From Bacillus proteolyticus (lineage in GTDB: Bacteria > Bacillota > Bacilli > Bacillales > Bacillaceae_G): DNA of 64,000 nucleotides. The notes beneath the pieces are model-generated. The model did no database searches and was not told the DNA's origin. It saw nothing but the letters and a program-made list of their open reading frames with translations. Of the stretch, positions 1 to 8,854 are shown piece after piece; the stretch's first letter is position 1; the number at the start of each line of letters is the position of its first letter. The stretch spans positions 1 to 64,000 of the forward strand of contig NZ_MACH01000048.1 in NCBI RefSeq assembly GCF_001884065.1, read 5' to 3'. Position numbers and translations under genes: made by a program.

Positions 1-103
1 AGCTTCTGACAGAGAGGCGCTTTTTGCCTCGTAGGAAGAAGTGAAGCCACCGGACATTCTAGTCGCTGCAGCTAGATAAGATCAAACCGGAAACAAAACA
101 ACT

Positions 104-136
104 AAGAGACTTGATGTCATATCAAGTCTCTTTCTT
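104..136 (+). terminator. Intrinsic terminator upstream of menE
   Basis: Perfect 12-bp stem (104-115 with 121-132), 5-nt loop, followed by a T-rich run. It ends whatever transcript enters from the left, so menE probably has its own promoter or depends on read-through. The preceding 100 bases carry a short GAGGC/GCCTC hairpin and no recognisable gene; they do not encode the end of MenB, which usually precedes menE. Confidence 0.8.
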
Positions 137-156
137 TCATGAAAGGAGAATGAATG

Positions 157-1602
157 ATGGAGACGATGCCGAATTGGTTAATGCAACGTGCATTTTTAAC
201 ACCTGATCGTACTGCAATTGAAATAGAGGAAGAGAAAGTTACTTTCATGCAGCTGCATGAAAAAGTAGTATCTGTTTGTGAACAGCTTTCACATGTTAGA
301 GTGAAGCAGGGACAAAAGGTGGCTGTTCTGATGAAAAATGGTATGGAGATGATTTCAGTTATTCACGCCCTATCTTACGTAGGTGCAGTAGCTGTGCTTT
401 TAAATACGCGTCTTTCAAGAGAAGAGCTACTTTGGCAAATGGATGATGCTGAAGTTGTTTGTTTAGTGACGGATCAAGATTTTGAGGCTAAGGGTGTTCC
501 TGTCTATTCGTTCGCTGAAGTGATGAATGGGCCAAAGGCAGAAGCCTCTATACAAGAAGAATTCTCTTTAGAAGAAGCGATGACAATTATTTATACGTCT
601 GGGACGACAGGGAAACCGAAAGGCGTTATTTTAACGTACGGCAATCACTGGGCAAGTGCAGTCGGTTCTTCGCTTAACTTAGGGCTTCGTGATGATGATT
701 GCTGGTTAGCTTGTATGCCGATGTTCCATGTTGGCGGACTATCTCTTTTGATGAAAAATATTATGTATGGTATGCGCATTTTACTCGTTCCGAAATATGA
801 TGCTAATTTTATTCATGAAGCACTTCAAACGAGAGGTGTTACGATTATTTCTGTCGTTTCTAAAATGTTAACAGATTTATTAGAGAGACTTGGAGAAGGA
901 ACATATCCATCTTCTTTACGATGCATGTTACTTGGCGGAGGACCAGCGCCGAAACCGTTATTAGAAACGTGTGTAGATAAAGGAATTCCTGTGTATCAAA
1001 CGTACGGAATGACAGAAACGTCGTCGCAAATTTGTACGTTATCCGCAGATTACATGTTAACGAAAGTAGGATCAGCTGGGAAACCTTTATTCCAGTGCCA
1101 ACTCCGTATTGAAAAAGATGGCGTCGTAGTGCCGCCACATGCGGAAGGCGAAATCGTAGTAAAAGGACCAAACGTAACAGGTGGCTATTTTAATCGTGAA
1201 GATGCGACGCGCGAGACAATTCAAAATGGCTGGCTTCATACTGGTGACCTCGGTTATTTAGACGAAGAAGGATTTTTATACGTATTAGATCGCCGCAGTG
1301 ATTTAATTATTTCTGGTGGGGAAAATATATATCCGGCCCAAATTGAAGAGGTGTTGCTTTCTCATCCGATGGTAGCGGAAGCAGGTGTTGTCGGTATGAC
1401 TGACGATAAATGGGGACAAGTACCGGCTGCTTTTGTTGTAAAAAGCGGGGCGGTAACAGAAGAAGAAATTCTTCATTTTTGCGAGGAGAAATTAGCGAAA
1501 TATAAAGTGCCGAAGAAAGTGTGTTTCTTAGAGGAATTACCACGAAATGCTTCGAAGAAATTGTTAAGACGAGAGTTAAGACAATTAGTGGAGGAGATGT
1601 AA
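157..1602 (+). CDS. menE: o-succinylbenzoate--CoA ligase (MenE)
   Basis: Acyl-adenylating enzyme that activates o-succinylbenzoate to its CoA ester in menaquinone synthesis; cytosolic, 481 residues, the usual family length. Visible motifs: AMP-binding P-loop [11 protein letters not shown] near residue 147, YGMTETSSQ in the middle, the hinge region [16 protein letters not shown], and a C-terminal [12 protein letters not shown] stretch that carries the catalytic lysine in this superfamily. Two in-frame ATGs occur at 154 and 157; the second is preferred because it lies about 8 bases from AAAGGAG. menC follows directly after the stop codon, so the two are one transcription unit. Confidence 0.95.
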   Translation: METMPNWLMQRAFLTPDRTAIEIEEEKVTFMQLHEKVVSVCEQLSHVRVKQGQKVAVLMKNGMEMISVIHALSYVGAVAVLLNTRLSREELLWQMDDAEVVCLVTDQDFEAKGVPVYSFAEVMNGPKAEASIQEEFSLEEAMTIIYTSGTTGKPKGVILTYGNHWASAVGSSLNLGLRDDDCWLACMPMFHVGGLSLLMKNIMYGMRILLVPKYDANFIHEALQTRGVTIISVVSKMLTDLLERLGEGTYPSSLRCMLLGGGPAPKPLLETCVDKGIPVYQTYGMTETSSQICTLSADYMLTKVGSAGKPLFQCQLRIEKDGVVVPPHAEGEIVVKGPNVTGGYFNREDATRETIQNGWLHTGDLGYLDEEGFLYVLDRRSDLIISGGENIYPAQIEEVLLSHPMVAEAGVVGMTDDKWGQVPAAFVVKSGAVTEEEILHFCEEKLAKYKVPKKVCFLEELPRNASKKLLRRELRQLVEEM

Positions 1603-2709
1603 GTGGAAATAAAAAAAGCGACACTTCATATAACGGAAATGCCACTCGTAATCCCGTTTGCTGCAAGCTATGGAACTTATGAAAAGCGTGAGAGTATCGT
1701 CATTGAATTAGAAGATACGGACGGACACATTGGATTTGGTGAAGTCGTTGCTTTTTCTGAACCGTGGTATACGGAAGAAACGGTGAAGACAGCACTGCAT
1801 GTACTGCAAGACTTTTTATTACCTGATTTATTAAAGGCTGAAATTTCTCATCCGAATGAGGTACCGGGTCTATTTCAACATATAAAAAGAAACCGAATGG
1901 CAAAGGCGGGAATTGAAGGGGCTGTTTGGGATTTATATGCGAAGCGTCAAAAGAAATCGCTAGCGATATTACTTGGCGGAACTAAGTCTGAAATTGAAGT
2001 CGGTGTTGTAATCGGAATTAATACGATTCCGATTATGTTAAAACAAATCGAGAAGTACGCGGAAGAAGGATACGAGCGTTTTAAAGTGAAAATAAAGCCA
2101 GAACATGACTACGAGTTATTAAAAGAAATTCGTAAAGAGTTTCCGTACATCCCGTTAATGGCTGATGCGAATTCTGCGTATACATTAGCGGATGCAGAGA
2201 AACTGAAACGATTAGATGAATTCAGGCTGATGATGATTGAACAACCGCTAGCGGATTACGATTTTCTTGATCATGCACAGCTGCAAAAGAAAATTGAAAC
2301 GCCAATTTGCTTAGACGAAAGCATCCATAGTTTAGAAGACGCGCGCGTTGCGATTACACTTGGCAGTTGCCAAATCGTTAACATTAAACCAGGGCGAGTG
2401 GGCGGATTAACAGAATCGGTTCAAATTCATAATTATTGTATGGAGCATAATATCCCTGTTTGGTGCGGTGGTATGGTAGAGATGGGGATTTCACGAGCGC
2501 AAAATGTTGCGCTTGCTTCATTGCCGAACTTTACGATTCCTGGTGATATATCAGCTTCTAGTCGACATTGGGAGAAGGATATTATTTCGCCGGAAGTGAT
2601 GCTTAAAGATGGGAAAGTGATTGTACCGCAAAGCATTGATGCTGAGTATGAGGTGGATCGCGGGAGATTGGCGGAAATTACGAAACAGCGGATTGTTTTG
2701 GAGCGGTAG
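1603..2709 (+). CDS. menC: o-succinylbenzoate synthase, enolase superfamily (MenC)
   Basis: Dehydrates SHCHC to o-succinylbenzoate, the substrate of MenE; the OSBS/N-succinylamino-acid racemase branch of the enolase superfamily. Starts with GTG at 1603 immediately after the menE stop, with GAGGAG inside the menE end, so translation is coupled. Active-site residues visible in 368 residues: K161 and K163 in RFKVKIKP, metal ligands D188 (MADANS), E213 (MIEQP) and D238 (CLDES), and K262 (NIKPGR). Racemase side activity is possible in this branch, but the menE partner argues for the menaquinone role. Confidence 0.93.
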   Translation: MEIKKATLHITEMPLVIPFAASYGTYEKRESIVIELEDTDGHIGFGEVVAFSEPWYTEETVKTALHVLQDFLLPDLLKAEISHPNEVPGLFQHIKRNRMAKAGIEGAVWDLYAKRQKKSLAILLGGTKSEIEVGVVIGINTIPIMLKQIEKYAEEGYERFKVKIKPEHDYELLKEIRKEFPYIPLMADANSAYTLADAEKLKRLDEFRLMMIEQPLADYDFLDHAQLQKKIETPICLDESIHSLEDARVAITLGSCQIVNIKPGRVGGLTESVQIHNYCMEHNIPVWCGGMVEMGISRAQNVALASLPNFTIPGDISASSRHWEKDIISPEVMLKDGKVIVPQSIDAEYEVDRGRLAEITKQRIVLER

Positions 2710-2724
2710 GGATTTTGTCGTTAA

Positions 2725-2850
2725 TTGTCGGTAAGTCGATATATTTCAATAATCGCTGATATAATTCGAGTTACGGTCGATATAATTGAAAAATCGCCGA
2801 TATAATTCAAGTAGTGGTCGATATATTTGGAAAATCGCTGATATAATTTT
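2725..2850 (+). repeat. 41-nt tandem repeat array (copy 1)
   Basis: Three units start at 2736, 2777 and 2818, exactly 41 nt apart. Each has the pattern TCGATATAwTTnnAAAATCG followed by CYGATATAATTC and a GAGTTACGG-like tail. The same family returns in opposite orientation at 51002-51161, and the first 30-odd bases (TGTCGGTAAGTCGATATATT onward) are shared almost exactly. Intergenic, between menC and the response regulator; no coding capacity in it. Probably a dispersed B. cereus-group repeat. Confidence 0.85.
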
Positions 2851-2857
2851 ATTTACC

Positions 2858-2883
2858 AAGGTTACTTTAACGAGTAGCCTTTT
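2858..2883 (+). terminator. Probable terminator after menC and the repeat array
   Basis: AAGGTTACT pairs with AGTAGCCTT (one T-G wobble) around a 6-nt loop, followed by only a short T run. Likely a weak terminator before the VanR-like gene. Confidence 0.5.
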
Positions 2884-2941
2884 CGTATTGTACAAATTGG
2901 ATAGACTAGTTTACAATCTAGCGTATAAAAGGGGGAGTAAA

Positions 2942-3640
2942 ATGAAGCGCATTTCAATTTTAATAGCTGATGATGAGGCAGAAATTGCTGATTTAATTGA
3001 GATACATTTAGAAAAAGAAGATTACCACGTCGTGAAAGCAGCTGATGGAGAAGAGGCAATTCATATTATTGAAACGCAGCCAATCGATTTAGTGGTTTTA
3101 GATATTATGATGCCGAAGATGGATGGTTATGAAGTGACGCGCCAAATTCGTGCGAAGCACCATATGCCAATCATTTTCTTAAGTGCGAAAACGTCTGATT
3201 TTGATAAGGTGACAGGTCTTGTATTAGGTGCAGATGATTATATGACGAAACCTTTTACACCGATTGAATTAGTTGCACGTGTAAATGCACAATTACGCCG
3301 GTTTCTTACGTTAAATCAGCCAAAAGTAGCGGAGAATAAATCTGCTTTAGAGGTAGGCGGAGTCGTTATTGATCCGGAGCGAAGAACAGTGAATGTGTAC
3401 GGAGAACAAGTTGAATTAACACCGAAAGAGTTTGATATTTTATATTTATTAGCGAGCCATCCGAAGAAAGTGTACAATGTGGAAAATATCTTTCAGCAAG
3501 TATGGGCGGATGATTATTATGAAGGTGGAAATACAGTTATGGTACATATCCGTACTTTACGAAAAAAACTTGGAGAAGATAAAAGAAAAGATAAATTAAT
3601 AAAAACAGTGTGGGGAGTAGGGTATACTTTCAATGGCTAA
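2942..3640 (+). CDS. VanR-like OmpR-family response regulator
   Basis: 232-residue transcription factor: receiver domain (1-120) with acidic pocket DD near 10-11, phospho-acceptor D54 in VLDIMMP and the switch lysine in MTKPF; winged-helix DNA-binding domain (about 130-230). The reading frame is open further upstream, but the start at 2942 follows GGGGGAG at the right spacing and matches the family N-terminus MKRISILIADDE. It overlaps the sensor kinase by 8 nt. With the kinase and the VanY-type peptidase downstream it resembles a VanRS module, but no vanH/A/X ligase genes are present, so this is not a glycopeptide-resistance cluster. Confidence 0.9.
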   Translation: MKRISILIADDEAEIADLIEIHLEKEDYHVVKAADGEEAIHIIETQPIDLVVLDIMMPKMDGYEVTRQIRAKHHMPIIFLSAKTSDFDKVTGLVLGADDYMTKPFTPIELVARVNAQLRRFLTLNQPKVAENKSALEVGGVVIDPERRTVNVYGEQVELTPKEFDILYLLASHPKKVYNVENIFQQVWADDYYEGGNTVMVHIRTLRKKLGEDKRKDKLIKTVWGVGYTFNG

Positions 3641-4739
3641 AAAGATGAGAAGTTTTCGCTCGAAGATGGTTATGCTATTTGCGTTAAGTATGATATTAGC
3701 CGGTGGCGTAACATATTTCATTTATGAAGGATTAAGGATTTATTATAAATTAGTCGTTCGTTATGAAGATCCTTTAGCTCAATTTCGTTCCGTGGTAAGA
3801 CAAATTGGGGACGTTAATTTCTTTTTAATTATTTTTATCCCTCTGTCCATTATGTTTTTCTTCTTCCTTACTAGACCGTATTTAAAGTATTTTGATGAGA
3901 TTTCAAACGGGATTCATCATTTGGCGAACGGAGATTTTACAAATCAAGTGCGCATTTCATCAAATGATGAGTTTGGATATATCGCAAGCGAAATTAATGT
4001 AGCGAGTGAGAAATTAAAGGAAGCAGTGGAACGAGGAGACTTCGCGGAAAGTAGTAAGGATCAGCTTATTGTTAACTTAGCTCACGATTTAAGAACGCCG
4101 TTAACATCAGTGTTAGGATATTTAGATTTAATTCTTAAAGATGAGAATTTGACGAAGGAACAAATTAAACACTTTTCCACGATTGCTTTTACGAAATCGC
4201 AAAGGCTTGAAAGCTTAATTGATGAATTATTTGAAATTACACGTATGAATTATGGCATGTTACAACTAAATAAAAAGCCGATTGATATAAGTGAGTTGCT
4301 TATACAGCTAGATGAGGAATTGTATCCGCTATTAGAGAAACATCATTTAGAAGCAAGATTGCATGTTGATCCTCATTTACCGATTAACGGTGATGGAAAA
4401 TTGTTAGCTAGAGTATTTGAAAACTTGTTAACAAATGCTGTTCGATACGGATATGATGGGCAATTTGTTGATCTGAATGGGTATATCGATAATGAAGAAG
4501 TTGTCGTACAAGTTATTAATTACGGAGATAGCATTCCAGAAGAAGATTTACCGTATCTTTTTGATATGTTTTATACAGGTGATAAGGCAAGATCAGAGCA
4601 GCAAGGTGGTACAGGCCTTGGGCTATTTATTGCGAAAAATATTGTTGAACAACATGATGGGAAGATTTCGGCTGAAAGTAATGTAGTTAGAACAATATTT
4701 GAAGTGCGATTGCCAAAAGACGAGAATTTAACAATTTAA
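3633..4739 (+). CDS. VanS-like membrane sensor histidine kinase
   Basis: 368 residues. Two transmembrane segments (about 12-30 and 62-80) enclose a short extracytoplasmic loop of some 30 residues, then a HAMP linker, a HisKA domain with phospho-accepting H151 in NLAHDLRTPLTSV, and a HATPase domain with NLLTNAVRYG and GGTGLGLFIAKN. Translationally coupled to the response regulator. The loop is too short for a large ligand-binding domain, so a membrane or cell-wall signal is inferred. Confidence 0.9.
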   Translation: MAKKMRSFRSKMVMLFALSMILAGGVTYFIYEGLRIYYKLVVRYEDPLAQFRSVVRQIGDVNFFLIIFIPLSIMFFFFLTRPYLKYFDEISNGIHHLANGDFTNQVRISSNDEFGYIASEINVASEKLKEAVERGDFAESSKDQLIVNLAHDLRTPLTSVLGYLDLILKDENLTKEQIKHFSTIAFTKSQRLESLIDELFEITRMNYGMLQLNKKPIDISELLIQLDEELYPLLEKHHLEARLHVDPHLPINGDGKLLARVFENLLTNAVRYGYDGQFVDLNGYIDNEEVVVQVINYGDSIPEEDLPYLFDMFYTGDKARSEQQGGTGLGLFIAKNIVEQHDGKISAESNVVRTIFEVRLPKDENLTI

Positions 4740-4821
4740 TAAAAATTTAAACTTTACCCCACTTTTTATTTTAATAGTTTTTTCTATTCTATACGTAAGT
4801 TACGTTAAGGAGGAACTAGAA

Positions 4822-5682
4822 ATGAAAAAGTGGGTATTTATTTCTCTTTTTTTATTATGTACAGTCTGTGTAGGCTTTTATATATCACCATTATTTCAAA
4901 AGGAAATCGACGTTAAAATTGTCGGGAAAGATGAGCTAGTAAAGGCGGCAAACACCGAGAGGAAAGAGATTACGAAGGAACAAATTTATAAGGGCGATTT
5001 ATTATTAGTTAACAAAGATTACCCAGTTAAAAAAGATAGTATTAGGTCTGATATTATAAATTTAAATCATAATAGTGAATTAGTGAGAGGCTATGTAATA
5101 TTTGATAGAAATCTTCGTTTATCAAAGGATGTTGTGAAAAAGTTTTTGAACGTTGTCGATGCGGCTGGAAAGGAAAGTGTTAACCATTTTTTGATTAGTA
5201 GTGGTTATCGAGATTTCCAAGAGCAAAGACAGCTATATGAAAAAATGGGATCTGATTATGCGCTTCCAGCAGGATACAGTGAGCATAATTTAGGCTTATC
5301 ACTGGACGTTGGGTCTACTCAAAAGAAAATGGAGAAAGCGCCTGAAGGAAAATGGATTGAAGAGAATGTATGGAAGCACGGATTTGTTTTACGTTATCCG
5401 AAAAATAAAAGTAACATTACTGGAATTCAATATGAGCCATGGCACATCCGTTATGTCGGCCTACCTCATAGCGCAATTATGCAAAAAAAGAATTTTACAC
5501 TAGAGGAATATTTAGAGTTTTTAAAAGAGGAAAAAGAGATTTCAACTGAAGTAGAAGGTAAGAAATATACTGTTTCTTATTATAAAGTTTCGGGGAATAT
5601 GAAAGTGAATGTTCCGGTAAATAAGCAGTATGAAATTTCCGGGAACAATATGGATGGGGTTATTGTGACGGCTCAGGAATAG
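4822..5682 (+). CDS. VanY-type D-alanyl-D-alanine carboxypeptidase (M15B)
   Basis: Membrane-anchored metallopeptidase expected to remove the terminal D-Ala of peptidoglycan stem peptides. N-terminal hydrophobic anchor (4-21) acts as signal or single TM; catalytic domain 90-220. Zinc site: H155 and D162 in SEHNLGLSLDVG, catalytic E205 and H208 in YEPWHIRYVG. About 70 residues follow the catalytic core and look like a small extra beta domain. 286 residues; strong AAGGAGG site. 82 bases after the kinase, so probably the output gene of that two-component system. Confidence 0.88.
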   Translation: MKKWVFISLFLLCTVCVGFYISPLFQKEIDVKIVGKDELVKAANTERKEITKEQIYKGDLLLVNKDYPVKKDSIRSDIINLNHNSELVRGYVIFDRNLRLSKDVVKKFLNVVDAAGKESVNHFLISSGYRDFQEQRQLYEKMGSDYALPAGYSEHNLGLSLDVGSTQKKMEKAPEGKWIEENVWKHGFVLRYPKNKSNITGIQYEPWHIRYVGLPHSAIMQKKNFTLEEYLEFLKEEKEISTEVEGKKYTVSYYKVSGNMKVNVPVNKQYEISGNNMDGVIVTAQE

Positions 5683-5686
5683 AGAA

Positions 5687-5717
5687 AAAGGCTGTGCCAT
5701 GTGGGACAGTCTTTTAT
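5687..5717 (+). terminator. Terminator after the VanY-type gene
   Basis: AAGGCTGTGCC pairs with GGGACAGTCTT around ATGT, followed by TTTATTAT. Closes the VanRSY-like unit. Confidence 0.7.
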
Positions 5718-5794
5718 TATATAAAGAGGGAATTGCCGTTCTTTGCCGTACTATCAATATTTTTGGGAGCCCTTTTTTATTTATAATTAAACAT

Positions 5795-5806
5795 TATAAC
5801 GTTATA
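5795..5806. promoter_or_regulatory. Palindromic candidate operator upstream of the dga-like operon
   Basis: TATAACGTTATA is a perfect 12-bp palindrome about 110 bases before the first gene of the operon. The operon encodes its own GntR/UTRA regulator, and such regulators bind short palindromes, so autoregulation is a reasonable inference. No experimental support. Confidence 0.35.
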
Positions 5807-5868
5807 TTTATTTCTCCCTTTTTTTGTGTTACGCTAAACGTGTGAAAGAGATGTAAAATGAAACATTA

Positions 5869-5883
5869 ATGTAAGCGTATTCT
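5869..5883 (+). promoter_or_regulatory. Catabolite-responsive element (cre) for CcpA
   Basis: ATGTAAGCGTATTCT fits the Bacillus cre consensus WTGNAANCGNWNNCW at every defined position. It lies 33 bases before the start of the catabolic operon, which fits glucose repression of a secondary carbon-source pathway. Confidence 0.65.
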
Positions 5884-5915
5884 TATGGCTTCTTATAGAA
5901 AAGGGTGGAAGTACA

Positions 5916-7016
5916 ATGACAGAACGATTCGTACTACGTAATGTGAAACGTGTGAACGGGGAAGAGATTGACATTGTAGTTGAAAATAATAAAATCGCAC
6001 AGGTGACGAAAGCTGGTGCTGGCGAGGGTGGAAAGGTTCTTGATTACCCTGGTACTTACGTATCGAGTGGCTGGATTGATTTACACGTTCACGCTTTTCC
6101 AGAGTTTGATCCGTACGGCGATGAGGTGGATGAAATTGGCGTTAAGCAAGGGGTAACGACAATTGTTGATGCGGGTAGCTGCGGAGCTGATCGCATTGCA
6201 GATTTAGTAAAAAGTAGAGAGCAGGCGAAAACGAATTTATTTGCCTTTTTAAATATTTCTCGCATCGGTTTGAAACGAATTGATGAACTATCCAATATGG
6301 AATGGATAGATAAAGAGAAAGTAATAGAAGCAGTAGAAAAGTATAAAGATATAATCGTCGGATTAAAGGCGAGAATGAGTAAAAGTGTCGTTTGTGATAG
6401 TGGAATTGAACCGCTTCATGTTGCACGCTCTTTATCTCGTGAAACATCATTGCCGATTATGGTACATATCGGTTCAGCACCTCCTCGCATAGAGGAAGTT
6501 GTACCTCTTTTAGAAAAAGATGATGTGATTACACATTACTTAAACGGGAAAGAAAATAATTTATTTGATGAAGAAGGCAAACCGCTACCTGTGTTACTAG
6601 ATGCAGTGAATCGCGGCGTACATTTAGATGTTGGTCACGGTAATGCTAGTTTTTCTTTTAAAGTAGCAGAAGCAGCGAAGCATCACGATATTGCCTTTAA
6701 TACAATTAGTACAGATATTTACCGGAAGAATCGTATACACGGTCCAGTGTATAGTATGGCTCACGTTCTTTCGAAATTCCTTTACTTAGGTTATCCGCTA
6801 GAAGAAGTAATTGATGCGGTGACGAAACATGCGGCAGAGTGGCTGAAAAAACCAGAGCTTGGCCGTATTCAAGAAGGAGATATTGCAAATTTAACTTTAT
6901 TTACGGTGAAAGATGAGAAGGTTACGTTAATTGATTCAGAAGGGGATCAGCGCATTGCTGAAAGAAGGATTGATACGAAAGGGGTTGTAATCAATGGGTC
7001 ATTCATTGAATGCTAA
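5916..7016 (+). CDS. Amidohydrolase/deacetylase-family metallohydrolase
   Basis: 366-residue TIM-barrel metal-dependent hydrolase of the dihydroorotase-like group. Metal ligands visible: H57 and H59 in WIDLHVHAF, a likely carboxylated lysine in VGLKARMS, histidines in IMVHIG and DVGHGNASF, and an aspartate in STDIY. First gene of the operon and overlapping dgaE by 23 nt. In this family it is commonly paired with DgaE/DgaF-type enzymes, so it probably deacylates an N-acylated amino-sugar acid or related compound before ammonia loss; the substrate is not determinable here. Confidence 0.82.
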   Translation: MTERFVLRNVKRVNGEEIDIVVENNKIAQVTKAGAGEGGKVLDYPGTYVSSGWIDLHVHAFPEFDPYGDEVDEIGVKQGVTTIVDAGSCGADRIADLVKSREQAKTNLFAFLNISRIGLKRIDELSNMEWIDKEKVIEAVEKYKDIIVGLKARMSKSVVCDSGIEPLHVARSLSRETSLPIMVHIGSAPPRIEEVVPLLEKDDVITHYLNGKENNLFDEEGKPLPVLLDAVNRGVHLDVGHGNASFSFKVAEAAKHHDIAFNTISTDIYRKNRIHGPVYSMAHVLSKFLYLGYPLEEVIDAVTKHAAEWLKKPELGRIQEGDIANLTLFTVKDEKVTLIDSEGDQRIAERRIDTKGVVINGSFIEC

Positions 7017-8097
7017 GTACGGATTAAAAAGAGTGATTAATGCGAGCGGTAGAATGAGTATTTTAGGTGTATCTGCTCCGGCAAATACAGTTATGGATGC
7101 GATGAAGCATGGTGGACAAAATTATGTGGAAATTGCTGATTTAGTAGATAAAGCAGGAGACCATATTGCGAGAATTCTAGATTCAGAGGCAGCGGTTGTT
7201 GTGAATTCAGCATCGAGTGGAATTGCGCTTTCTATCGCTGCTATCGTTACAGAAGGAAATCGACGTAAAAGTGAAAGACTTCATCAAGAGGTCATCGCGA
7301 AAAACGAAGTGATTATGTTAAAAGGTCATAACGTTCAATACGGTGCTCCTGTTGAAACGATGATTTACTTAGGTGGAGGAAAACTCGTTGAAGTTGGTTA
7401 TGCAAATGAAGGGAAAGCAGAGCATATTGAAGATGCGATTGGTGAAAATACAGCAGCGATTCTTTATGTGAAATCACATCACGCAGTGCAAAAAAATATG
7501 ATTTCTGTTGAAGAAGCATGGGAAGTAGCGCAGCGAAATAACATCCCACTTATCGTCGATGCGGCAGCTGAAGAAGATATTCAAAAATATGTGAAGTATT
7601 CAGACCTTGCCATTTATAGTGGTTCAAAGGCGATTGAAGGGCCTACTTCTGGTATTGTTGGCGGGAAACGAAAATATATTGAGTGGCTGAAAGTGCAATT
7701 ACATTGCATCGGGAGAAGTATGAAAGTTGGGAAAGAAACAACGTTCGGCTTACTTCAAGCACTTGATGAGTACGGAGTAAAGGAAGATAAGAGCCAGCAA
7801 GAAAAAGAATTGTTACAAGTACTTATACCGCTAAAAGAATTAAACGGTGTAAATGTAACAATCGTTCAAGATGAAGCGGGAAGAGCAATCTTTAGAGCAC
7901 GTATTCACATTAACGAGAATGAGTTAAATAAATCAGCAAAAGACGTTGTAAATGCATTACGCGAAGGGGAAATTGCCATTTACACACGTGATTACGGCGT
8001 AAGACAAGGATTCTTTGATATTGATCCACGTCCACTTCAAGGTGATGACATACATGTAATTGAAGAAAAAATGAGAGGAATTGTAGGGGGAAACTAA
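6994..8097 (+). CDS. dgaE: DgaE-family PLP-dependent ammonia lyase
   Basis: 367 residues, SelA-like fold type I PLP enzyme. The PLP-binding lysine is K212 in YSGSKAIEGPTSG; IVDAAAEED carries the cofactor-contacting aspartate. The family member characterised in Salmonella converts D-glucosaminate 6-phosphate to 2-keto-3-deoxygluconate 6-phosphate and ammonia. The start overlaps the metallohydrolase end and has AAAGGGG upstream. Followed after one base by the aldolase, as in dga operons. The true substrate could be another 2-amino sugar acid. Confidence 0.82.
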   Translation: MGHSLNAKYGLKRVINASGRMSILGVSAPANTVMDAMKHGGQNYVEIADLVDKAGDHIARILDSEAAVVVNSASSGIALSIAAIVTEGNRRKSERLHQEVIAKNEVIMLKGHNVQYGAPVETMIYLGGGKLVEVGYANEGKAEHIEDAIGENTAAILYVKSHHAVQKNMISVEEAWEVAQRNNIPLIVDAAAEEDIQKYVKYSDLAIYSGSKAIEGPTSGIVGGKRKYIEWLKVQLHCIGRSMKVGKETTFGLLQALDEYGVKEDKSQQEKELLQVLIPLKELNGVNVTIVQDEAGRAIFRARIHINENELNKSAKDVVNALREGEIAIYTRDYGVRQGFFDIDPRPLQGDDIHVIEEKMRGIVGGN

Positions 8098-8098
8098 A

Positions 8099-8854
8099 AT
8101 GACAAACATTCAAAAACGTTTTTATAAAGGCCGCGTAGCATTAAATGTATTAGCGAACAATATCCAAAATGCGAAAGATATTTTTGAAGCAGCGGAAGGG
8201 TATGTAGTAGTAGGAGTGTTATCAAAAGACTACCCAACAGTGGAAGAAGCAGTTACAGCGATGAAGGCATATGGAAAAGAAATTGATGACGCTGTATCAA
8301 TCGGACTAGGAGCAGGAGATAATCGCCAAGCGGCAGTTGTAGCTGAAATTGCGAAGCATTATCCTGGTAGCCATATTAACCAAGTGTTCCCTTCAGTTGG
8401 AGCGACACGTGCAAATCTTGGCGGAAAAGATAGCTGGATTAATAGTTTAGTATCGCTAACAGGAAAAGTAGGGTACGTAAATATTTCTACTGGTCCAATT
8501 AGTGCGGCTGGAGAAGAAAAAGCAATCGTTCCAATTAAAACAGCGATCGCACTTGTACGTGATATGGGCGGAAATTCATTGAAATACTTCCCAATGAAAG
8601 GTTTAGCTCATGAAGAAGAATATCGTGCAGTTGCGAAAGCATGTGCGGAAGAAGGATTTGCATTAGAGCCAACAGGCGGAATTGATAAAGAAAACTTTGA
8701 AACAATTGTACGTATTGCGCTTGAAGCAAACGTAGAGCAAGTTATCCCGCACGTGTACTCTTCTATTATTGATAAAGAGACTGGCAATACGAAAACAGAA
8801 GATGTTCGTGAATTATTAGCAGTAGTGAAGAAGTTAGTTGATCAATATGCGTAA
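8099..8854 (+). CDS. dgaF: DgaF-type KDPG aldolase
   Basis: 251-residue class I aldolase of the DgaF group. It would cleave 2-dehydro-3-deoxy-6-phosphogluconate to pyruvate and glyceraldehyde 3-phosphate. The lysine in NSLKYFPMKG is the probable Schiff-base residue and VEQVIPHVYSS closes the barrel. GGGGG provides the ribosome site. It consumes the DgaE product; tight spacing indicates one polycistronic mRNA. Confidence 0.82.
   Translation: MTNIQKRFYKGRVALNVLANNIQNAKDIFEAAEGYVVVGVLSKDYPTVEEAVTAMKAYGKEIDDAVSIGLGAGDNRQAAVVAEIAKHYPGSHINQVFPSVGATRANLGGKDSWINSLVSLTGKVGYVNISTGPISAAGEEKAIVPIKTAIALVRDMGGNSLKYFPMKGLAHEEEYRAVAKACAEEGFALEPTGGIDKENFETIVRIALEANVEQVIPHVYSSIIDKETGNTKTEDVRELLAVVKKLVDQYA

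Noticed and set aside
1-103. 3' end of menB at the window start
   Set aside because: None of the three frames encodes the conserved MenB C-terminus; only short hairpins were seen.
2942-5682. Glycopeptide resistance cluster
   Set aside because: No vanH, vanA-type ligase or vanX genes accompany the VanRSY-like genes.
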